NCBI GenBank assembly: GCA_015490715.1
Contig: WFXH01000008.1
Span: 1-38,143 of the forward strand
Reading direction: 5' to 3'
From: Saprospiraceae bacterium
GTDB taxonomy: Bacteria > Bacteroidota > Bacteroidia > Chitinophagales > Saprospiraceae
Length of the DNA stretch: 38,143 bases
Translations under genes and position numbers: made by a program
The notes under the pieces: model-generated
What the model was told of the DNA's origin: nothing
The model's database searches: none
Seen by the model: the letters and a program-made list of their open reading frames with translations, nothing else
Shown: in pieces, positions 32,292 through 38,143 of the stretch
Layout: every line of letters begins with the position of its first letter
How positions within the stretch are numbered: the stretch's first letter is position 1

Positions 32292-33818
32292 ATGACGAAG
32301 ACGATTTTAATGAGCATAGCTGCATTAGGGCTTGTCGTCGATGTTGGAGCCCAGGATTTCTGGCGGGTTCCGCTTCAATCGGAGGTCAACAGCGTGGAGC
32401 CCATGACGGGCTTTGTCTTTTGGGTTGGACAGCGCACCAATACCGATGCCATACAGCTGGAGTTCAGCTATATGAGGTACGACGAGGTGGTCGATGACGA
32501 TGGACACTTTCGATGGGATGCGGTGGAGGCCGTATTGGATAGCGTAGCCAGCCGCAATCATCAGGCCATTTTGCGGTTTTACTATACCTATCCCGGGCAA
32601 CAGACGACCGTGCCCGGCTACATCAAGGCCCTTCCTGACTATGAAGAGACGGTTGGGTGGTCGGAGGGGCAAAAGACCTGGTATCCCGATTGGTCGCATC
32701 CCGAGTTGAAGCGCTTTCACCTGCGGTTTTATCGTGCCTTTGCGGAGCGCTACGATGGCGATCCGCGCTTGGCCTTTTTACAGACGGGCTTTGGGTTATG
32801 GGCCGAATACCACATCTACGATGGGCCGTATCTGTTGGGGAAGACCTTTCCCGACGAGGCCTTTCAACGGGATTTTCTGATGATGATGGATTCCGCCTTT
32901 CAGTACACGCCCTGGTCGATATCCATTGATGCCGCGGATCCCGAAAACGGTCCCTTTGACACGTATCCCGAACTGCTCTCTCTGCGGTTTGGCAATTTTG
33001 ACGATTCCTTTATGGCGGAGGAGCACCCACAGGTCAATGCGCCGCGCTGGGCCTTTTTCGACACCTTAGACAGGTACCGCTGGGCACCTGCAGGCGGTGA
33101 GTTTAGCTATTACTCCGACTACGATCAGATGCACGTGCTCGACCTGCCCGATGGGGCCTACGGCGTCTCGTACGAAGAGATGGCTCGGCGGTTTTCCATC
33201 AGCTATATGATCGGCAACGATCAGCCGGACTATCAGCCCATGTCGCGCATCCGCGAGGCGAGCCAAAATACGGGTTATCACTTTGAAATCGTCGATTTTT
33301 TAACCCGCGCCGACAGCTCTATTGTGTACATCACCAACAAAGGAACGGCTCCCATCTACTATCCGGCGTATGTATCGGTGGATGGCGTGCGCAGTACGAC
33401 GAGCATCCAGGGCCTCATGCCTGGCGATACCCTCCAGTGCGGCATAGCAGCGGGTAGGGCTCCCCACGAAGGCATTCCCATGCTGCGCATCGAAAGCGAT
33501 TTTATCTTGCCCACCCAGACGATTGAATACGACGCCCACATTCAGACGACCCACATTCAAGGCATGCGATCCACCCCGAACAAGCCCCGAATCGTGCTCA
33601 TCGACCATGGGACCGCACGGCTCTGCCAGCTCGACTGGGAAGCCTCCCCGCCTCAAAAGTGCCACATCTCCCTTACGGATATTGGTGGGCACGTTTTGCT
33701 GTCGAAGACTACGGAGGCCTCTGCTCCATGGCCGTTGCCTCCTATCCCAGGGGGCATCTACTTCCTGACGGTCGAGTGGAGTGGCGGCCATAGCGTACAT
33801 CGACTATGGATCGATTGA
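32292..33818 (+). CDS. Secreted DUF4832-like protein with T9SS type A tail
   Basis: A 508-aa exported protein with signal MTKTILMSIAALGLVVDVGA. The middle has the layout of DUF4832/glycoside-hydrolase-like TIM barrels: HQAILRFYYTYPG, FHLRFYRAFAERYDGDPRLA, FLQTGFGLWAEYHIYDGP (in place of the usual GxWGEWH), RFGNFDDSFMAEEHP, and WAPAGGEFSYY. The acidic residues in WAEYH and AEEH could be catalytic, but no activity is established. The last 70 or so residues (ISLTDIGGHVLLSK ... PGGIYFLTVEWSGGHSVHRL) look like a short T9SS type A sorting domain. It would be exported to the surface. Earlier in-frame starts before 32292 lack a signal peptide. Confidence 0.6.
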   Translation: MTKTILMSIAALGLVVDVGAQDFWRVPLQSEVNSVEPMTGFVFWVGQRTNTDAIQLEFSYMRYDEVVDDDGHFRWDAVEAVLDSVASRNHQAILRFYYTYPGQQTTVPGYIKALPDYEETVGWSEGQKTWYPDWSHPELKRFHLRFYRAFAERYDGDPRLAFLQTGFGLWAEYHIYDGPYLLGKTFPDEAFQRDFLMMMDSAFQYTPWSISIDAADPENGPFDTYPELLSLRFGNFDDSFMAEEHPQVNAPRWAFFDTLDRYRWAPAGGEFSYYSDYDQMHVLDLPDGAYGVSYEEMARRFSISYMIGNDQPDYQPMSRIREASQNTGYHFEIVDFLTRADSSIVYITNKGTAPIYYPAYVSVDGVRSTTSIQGLMPGDTLQCGIAAGRAPHEGIPMLRIESDFILPTQTIEYDAHIQTTHIQGMRSTPNKPRIVLIDHGTARLCQLDWEASPPQKCHISLTDIGGHVLLSKTTEASAPWPLPPIPGGIYFLTVEWSGGHSVHRLWID

Positions 33819-33904
33819 AAAGGCCAAAGGGCTTGTTGCCGACCGAATTCTCACCACGGAAAAAATGGCAATAATTAAAGCAACAGAAAAAATTTTCCAT
33901 AGAG

Positions 33905-33935
33905 TTGGGCTAAAAAAAAATATTCCCTATATTTG
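33905..33935 (+). promoter_or_regulatory. Strong-looking promoter at the head of the lipoprotein array
   Basis: TTG at 33905-33907, a 20-nt spacer and TATATTTG at 33928-33935 match the Bacteroidota consensus. It leaves a leader of about 70 nt before the ATG at 34013, with no purine-rich Shine-Dalgarno but an A-rich stretch (ACTTTAAAACC) just upstream of the start, as is usual in this phylum. Confidence 0.6.
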
Positions 33936-34012
33936 TAGCGTTAAATGATCACCTATAGGAAGAGCTAACACTACGACACCCGAAGGAACACTAAACTTTA
34001 AAACCATAAGCT

Positions 34013-34729
34013 ATGCACCCAATCCGTTTAGTTCGAATGGCTATTGTAGGGATGCTTTTTGCCCTGATGAGCGCTTGTGTACCCGTTTTTTGGATGGAGG
34101 ACGCCCAAACCCTTGGCCCGGGAAGATGGAAGATCAGCGCAACGGCATCGATGCAGCAAGTCGAATTGGAAGGTAAGAGTTCGTTAAAGGATTTAAAAGG
34201 ATTGTTGATATTGTCCCCTGAAGAGAATTTCAATTGGGACATTCATATCGCCTATGGCCTGACCGATCGCTTCGATTTGGGCGTGGTGTCCAGTTACTAC
34301 ACCGCAGGTCTGACGGGCAAGTTTCGCCTCATCCAACTCCCTGAGGGACATGCCTTTGCTCTGGGTGGGCGTGTACTCGGAGGGCATATCGTCTATGATC
34401 CTTTTCCGGAGTCTAAGTGGCACTCTTATCTTCCGCTTTTAGGCTCTTCGTTCCCCTTATTGAGCTGGCAGACCTATGCCTTTTACACCCATTGCTTCCG
34501 CGGGGGAAGGGTAACGTTACAGCCGGGCTGGAGTTATTTCTACATCGGAAGGGACAACGATTATCTCAACTTCGGCACGGCCACACTGGGTATCCATGTG
34601 AGCGTACCCCTCCACCAGCACATTACTCTGCACATCGGTTACCACGGTAGTAAGTCGCTCTACGTTTACAATAGAGCGCTTGACATAAAAACGTCCAGCC
34701 TGCGAAGTAGCCTTAGCTACAGCTTTTAA
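34013..34729 (+). CDS. Array lipoprotein 1: small outer-membrane beta-barrel paralog
   Basis: A 238-aa lipoprotein with a 22-residue signal ending MSAC. Right after the lipobox comes VPVFWMEDAQTLGPGRWKIS, the family signature. The rest alternates hydrophobic and polar residues in strand-sized runs: IAYGLTDRFDLGVVSSYY, GLTGKFRLIQLPEGHAFALG, VTLQPGWSYFYIG and a C-terminal SSLSYSF ending in Phe as in barrel proteins. The GxTDRxDxG segment is a turn-strand motif seen in other Bacteroidota small barrels. I know no assigned function. It is the most divergent of the intact members and the only one with a clear promoter. The last intact gene before it encodes a T9SS cargo. Confidence 0.65.
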   Translation: MHPIRLVRMAIVGMLFALMSACVPVFWMEDAQTLGPGRWKISATASMQQVELEGKSSLKDLKGLLILSPEENFNWDIHIAYGLTDRFDLGVVSSYYTAGLTGKFRLIQLPEGHAFALGGRVLGGHIVYDPFPESKWHSYLPLLGSSFPLLSWQTYAFYTHCFRGGRVTLQPGWSYFYIGRDNDYLNFGTATLGIHVSVPLHQHITLHIGYHGSKSLYVYNRALDIKTSSLRSSLSYSF

Positions 34730-35364
34730 TGCCAGTGCAGCCTACGGCTCTACAGCTGTTTAAAACCTTATCATAGAGGAAACGGCGCAGAAGGCGGTCG
34801 AGTCTGAGCGGAGGACGTGTTTGTACTGCTTGTACAATGGTCGGCACCCTATGCAGGGATTGACCTGCGGCCAAAGAGATAGGGCAGACAGCTTCGATAC
34901 GGTAGTGGTTCGCCCTCGAAAGGGTGGAGTGGATTGTGTATCGAAGTCGACTCCATCCGAGTATGTACCGAGGCGAGAGCGCTCACATCCATATCCGTCA
35001 TCGTGCAGTAGGCCTACACCGAAATGACACGCACCGTTTTGGCTTATACGAGATCGTACACCTACGTGTCGAGACCACATCCGCATCGGAGCCCATGTTC
35101 ATCAGCGATTGTCGGTGCTATCGGCTTCGCAGTTGGTCGCTCGGCAAGGGCACTGATAGGGAATGGTGGTGATCTTTTCCGTTTTCATGGCATTCAGATG
35201 TGTTGCTATGGAGGGAGATATATGTGGATATGATGTCTTTTTGTGAGAAAGAATTTTAATCAATTGAAAATTTTTTCAATGAGTGGTCGTTAAACCAAAT
35301 AGCAAGAGCTCTTTAGGGCACTTGTCGGAAAATACGGAGAGAATAAATAAAAAACACTGCCATT
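34730..35364 (+). other. 635-bp gap with degenerate duplicated DNA
   Basis: No intact gene is visible. From about 35091 to the next start the sequence can be aligned by eye with 37154-37400: GCCCATGTTCATCAGC here against GCCCATGTTTATCAGC there, then TATCGGCTTCGCA / TATCGGTTTCGCA and GCTCGGC further on. Short frames in the same register (encoding PMFIS...CYRLR) look like the end of a decayed gene. A 6-bp inverted repeat (TTGTAC ... GTACAA) lies near 34818-34834. The first 350 bp show nothing recognisable. No consensus promoter was found before 35365. Confidence 0.5.
35263..35280. repeat. AT-rich perfect 8-bp inverted repeat
   Basis: ATTGAAAA, a 2-nt centre TT, then TTTTCAAT. It lies 85 nt before array lipoprotein 2. 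The equivalent position before lipoprotein 4 (around 37324-37344) has a degenerate version. It could be a protein-binding site or a weak hairpin. Confidence 0.4.
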
Positions 35365-36042
35365 ATGGGAGCGAATCGATGGATCGGATGGCGTAGGGCT
35401 ATATGTCTTTACGCAGGGCTCGTCTTGTTGACGTCGTGTCAGCCGTTTTATTGGATGGAAGATGCGCATACACTGGGGAAGGGAAGGTGGAAGGTCGATG
35501 GTCAGGCCTACATTCAATATTGGGATCCTGCGTATAAAGACAATCGAATACCAGGATGGGCATTTTTAGACTTCGGTTGTTCCTATGGCGTGACCGATCG
35601 CTTGGATCTTGGATGGATGGCCACCAGTGCGACCATTACGGGGCTGCGGTGGAAATACCGCTTGTTTCAAACACCAGCCAAACACGCCTTAGCTGTGGGT
35701 GGACGTTGTATGACCCATGTCGCATTTTTATCGCTCGGTTTATCCTATTTCGAAATCTATTGGCAGACGGACCTGCGGTATACGCGGAGTTATCGATGGG
35801 GCACGTTGTCATTCAATCCATCGGTGATGTATTATCGCTACGCGAAGACTAAGGAAGACTTATTTCCCTTTCATGCCTTTTTGGGCCTGCATGCCAATCT
35901 TCCATTAATTGGTGATCAGCTCACCCTTCAGATCGGCGGTAGCGGAGGATACCCCATTATCTCCCCCTTCCGAAGAGCCAAAAAATACTTTTTCTTTACA
36001 GGAGGTGTGGGAATGGCCTACAGCTTTGGCAGGAAGCGTTGA
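35365..36042 (+). CDS. Array lipoprotein 2: small outer-membrane beta-barrel paralog
   Basis: A 225-aa lipoprotein with a 25-residue signal ending LLTSC. The signature PFYWMEDAHTLGKGRWKVDG follows, then CSYGVTDRLDLGWMATSATI, GLRWKYRLFQTPAKHALAVG, YRWGTLSFNPSVMYYRY, LQIGGSGGYP and a terminal GGVGMAYSFGRKR. Its first ~144 bp differ from array lipoprotein 4 at only seven positions by eye, whereas the centre (residues about 50-150) is clearly divergent and the 3' end is again similar. This pattern suggests duplication followed by diversification or partial gene conversion. Function is unknown. The terminal strand resembles the C-terminal strand of outer-membrane barrels but with a basic GRKR tail. 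Confidence 0.65.
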   Translation: MGANRWIGWRRAICLYAGLVLLTSCQPFYWMEDAHTLGKGRWKVDGQAYIQYWDPAYKDNRIPGWAFLDFGCSYGVTDRLDLGWMATSATITGLRWKYRLFQTPAKHALAVGGRCMTHVAFLSLGLSYFEIYWQTDLRYTRSYRWGTLSFNPSVMYYRYAKTKEDLFPFHAFLGLHANLPLIGDQLTLQIGGSGGYPIISPFRRAKKYFFFTGGVGMAYSFGRKR

Positions 36043-36196
36043 AGGACGACCGTTTTAACCAACCAAAACGCCACAACCATCGTCCATAATTATTGAGGAC
36101 TATCGCACAATTGGTGGTGAACAATCCTTTTTGCTGTGCAATTGGAGATAGATTTTATTGTGATAAGTAATGATAGCAAAACGTATTTTGATCGGT

Positions 36197-36868
36197 ATGA
36201 AATGGTTGATGCAATGTAAGGTTATTGGGCTGCTGGCGAGCGTGGCATTGTTCTGTTCGTGTAGGTCGTCTATTGTGATGGAAGACGCATACACTTTGGG
36301 TCGTGGCAACTGGAAAGTGGAATTGCAAGCGGCCCAACAGCATGTTGTAATCTACGATGAGCGCAAAGACCGGTTTAATAACACCTCGACAATACAAGAT
36401 TATGTAGCTGAGGGCTTGGTGTCTCAGTTTGATGTACAGTTATCTGTCGGATTGACGGATCGATTGGATGTCGGTGGGAAGTTCAATACAAATTCCAGCG
36501 GATTGATGGCGAAATATCTACTTGCGTGATATCCTTCGGGTTTTGCGCTCGCCATAAGAGGTGGTATACACTCTTTCGAATGGGCATTGTATACCAACTA
36601 TGTGCAATTGCGGGCAGATATGTTGTATACCATGCCGCTCTGGAAGGGGTCGCTGACTCTGCAGCCGGGATGGCAGCAGTTCGTTATTCGAGAGGAGTTG
36701 TCTTTAGTGAGCTTTGGCTTTTTGAGCATGGGTTTGCACCTCGGAGTGCCGATAGACGATCACGCTATCTTTCGCATCGGATTATTTGGGGGCAGTAAGC
36801 TCATCCCCAAAGACAGTACACAAGCATTTTTCCTCAGTTTGAAGAGTGGCTTTTGCTTTTATTTTTGA
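36197..36868 (+). pseudogene. Array lipoprotein 3: paralog interrupted by in-frame TGA
   Basis: From ATG 36197 the product has a 22-residue lipoprotein signal ending FCSC, then SIVMEDAYTLGRGNWKVELQ and LSVGLTDRLDVGGKFNTNSS. It stops at TGA 36527-36529, after GLMAKYLLA. The same frame continues with homologous sequence to 36868: YPSGFALAIRGG, LTLQPGWQQFVI, FLSMGLHLGVPIDDHAIFRI and FFLSLKSGFCFYF. These align with array lipoprotein 1 (LPEGHAFALGG, VTLQPGWSYFYI). A single stop is therefore the only visible lesion, and no frameshift is needed. An ATG at 36170 is an alternative start, but 36197 gives the same signal length as lipoprotein 1. It could be a recent pseudogene, a sequencing error or a phase-variable allele. 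Confidence 0.75.
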
Positions 36869-37400
36869 CCATACGCCGTTTAATGCTGCTCGTACGATAC
36901 ATAGTTCCTTGCTCCGTCGGTCCGTAGAAATCGAGGGGTGTTTGGTGAAATTTTGAAGTGAACGATTGCATGCGCCATGATGATTCACAAATGTATTCCT
37001 TGGCCTGTCGAGGTGAATGATATGTCTTGTCGGGTCAATTTATCGGTTTCCACATTGTGGGGTATCGGTAAAATTAGAAAGATGTGGATGGGGCATCGGT
37101 ATTGGCTATGTCCAAGGGAGCGAGGGAGGGGAAATGGCCACACTCATGTCGGGGCCCATGTTTATCAGCATTTATCGATGGTATCGGTTTCGCATTTAGA
37201 CGCTCGGCCAGGGGCCGCTGCGAGGGGGAAGGTCGGAGCTTTTCGGTTTTGATGACTATCTGTGGTGTCGCTATGGTGTAGATATGAATGGATGCAAGGG
37301 GTTTACAAGAGATAATTTTTAATAGGTTGAAAAAAATTTTGACAAGGGTTCTTCTGGGTTTTTGTCGGGAAATACAGAGAGAATAAAAAGAACTGCCATT
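36869..37400 (+). other. 532-bp gap with decayed coding relic and duplicated leader
   Basis: No intact gene is visible. A 60-codon frame at 37017-37199 contains CGWGIGIGYVQGSEGGEMAT and GPMFISIYRWYRFRI, whose strand-like pattern recalls an outer-membrane barrel but which has no signal peptide and stops early. From 37154 the DNA aligns with 35091 onward. The last 60 bp before 37401 (GTCGGGAAATACAGAGAGAATAAA ... CTGCCATT) closely match those before 35365, so the leader was duplicated with the gene. No consensus promoter is evident. Confidence 0.5.
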
Positions 37401-38075
37401 ATGGGAGCGAATCGATGGATTGGATGGTGTAGGGCTATATGTCTTTACGCAGGGCTCGCCCTGTTGACGTCGTGTCAGCCGTTTTATTGGATGGAAGATG
37501 CGCATACCTTGGGGAAGGGAAGGTGGAAGGTCGATGGTCAGGCTTACTATCAGTTTTGGGAAGCGGCGGCTAAGGAGTACCCAATATTTTTTTATTGTTG
37601 TGGACATGCGGAATTCGGCTTCTCCTACGGCATGACCGATCGACTGGACATCGGATGGATGTATAGTGGTATACATTACACAGGTATGCGCTGGAAATAC
37701 AATGTTTTTAATACTCCGCCAAAACACGCGCTATCGGTCGGTGGTCGAGCCATGATCAATACATACTTTCTCAGTGGCAACAGCCTCGGCCTCAACTGGC
37801 AGACGGACCTGTGGTATACGCGGAACTATCGATGGGGCACCTTGACATTCAATCCGTCGGTGACCTATAACTACTTGAGCGATGTTGAAAACAGACATCC
37901 TCTCTACGGCTTTTTCGGCCTACATGCCCATCTTCCACTAATCGATGGTCAGCTCACCTTTCAATTCGGTGGTAGCGGGGGATATCCCCTTACCAATCCC
38001 TTGTGGGAGGCTAAAGGCAACTTCATCTTTACGGGAGGCGTGGGAATGGCCTACAGCTTTGGCAAGAAGAGATAG
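37401..38075 (+). CDS. Array lipoprotein 4: small outer-membrane beta-barrel paralog
   Basis: A 224-aa lipoprotein nearly identical to array lipoprotein 2 at its N-terminus (signal ending LLTSC, then PFYWMEDAHTLGKGRWKVDG). The centre differs: it contains YPIFFYCCGHAEFGFSYGMT with a paired Cys-Cys, then DRLDIGWMYSGIHYTGMRWK. The 3' third again resembles its partner (YRWGTLTFNPSVTYNY, FQFGGSGGYP, GGVGMAYSFGKKR). The start at 37401 is set by the signal peptide and by identity with lipoprotein 2; the frame is open upstream to 37362. The remaining 68 bases of the window contain only a 12-bp palindrome, GTTTGATCAAAC (38075-38086), overlapping the stop codon. Confidence 0.65.
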   Translation: MGANRWIGWCRAICLYAGLALLTSCQPFYWMEDAHTLGKGRWKVDGQAYYQFWEAAAKEYPIFFYCCGHAEFGFSYGMTDRLDIGWMYSGIHYTGMRWKYNVFNTPPKHALSVGGRAMINTYFLSGNSLGLNWQTDLWYTRNYRWGTLTFNPSVTYNYLSDVENRHPLYGFFGLHAHLPLIDGQLTFQFGGSGGYPLTNPLWEAKGNFIFTGGVGMAYSFGKKR

Positions 38076-38143
38076 TTTGATCAAACCATTTACCATGGAT
38101 TTGGAGAGGGATTTTATGGTGTAAAATGTAAAGGGGAGCAAAA

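Noticed and set aside
34900-34960. tRNA-like fragment (GGTTCGCCCTCGAAAGGG)
   Set aside because: It has a T-arm-like look, but no acceptor, D or anticodon arms can be paired around it.
35290-35517. Minus-strand frame that recurs in 37074-37727
   Set aside because: The similarity between the two antisense products simply mirrors the near-identical sense N-termini of lipoproteins 2 and 4.

Overview
The window is a piece of a Bacteroidota chromosome. The lineage call rests on several independent signs: a type IX secretion (T9SS) plug-type protein, one cargo with a gliding/type B C-terminal sorting domain and one with a probable type A tail, a DUF4271 gene beside hemD, a 5'-nucleotidase split into two genes, and Bacteroidota-type promoters (TTG about 17-22 nt before TAnnTTTG) in several intergenic gaps. 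The genus cannot be told from the sequence. No tRNA, rRNA, CRISPR array, insertion sequence or phage gene was recognised.

Layout. 1-3.8 kb: a truncated TPR protein, an ECF sigma factor, then an overlapping three-gene operon (membrane-anchored conserved protein, 5'-nucleotidase C-domain lipoprotein, Tat-exported 5'-nucleotidase metallophosphatase). 3.9-9.2 kb: MBL hydrolase and queE (overlapping), a double-parvulin PPIase, an orphan BchI/ChlI-like AAA+ ATPase and an unknown exported protein. 9.3-14.0 kb, minus strand: ALDH7-type dehydrogenase and cyclase-family gene (1 nt apart), then DUF4271, hemD and a CoA-type NUDIX hydrolase. 14.1-16.1 kb: T9SS plug protein and a VanX-like dipeptidase. 16.1-21.0 kb, minus strand: a 49-codon membrane protein, an RluA-type pseudouridine synthase and thiL (all overlapping), ssb, and a large type B T9SS cargo. 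21.2-33.8 kb, plus strand: uvrA, three tandem POT-family transporters, an MbnP-like lipoprotein, nhaA overlapping a macro-domain gene, and a DUF4832-like T9SS cargo.

34.0-38.1 kb is the most unusual part. It holds four tandem paralogous lipoproteins predicted to form small outer-membrane beta-barrels, sharing the post-lipobox signature MEDAxTLGxGxWK and a GxTDRxDxG motif. The second and fourth have nearly identical 5' ends, divergent middles and conserved 3' ends. The third is interrupted by a single in-frame TGA. The long gaps between them carry degenerate duplicated DNA. This looks like an actively duplicating and diversifying surface-lipoprotein locus. It is the best candidate here for something undescribed, although its function cannot be read from the sequence.

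Many genes overlap by ATGA/GTGA (2074, 2835, 4540, 17662, 27561, 31626), so translational coupling is common. Several apparent upstream TTG/GTG starts overlap a promoter -7 element, and internal ATG starts were chosen in those cases.
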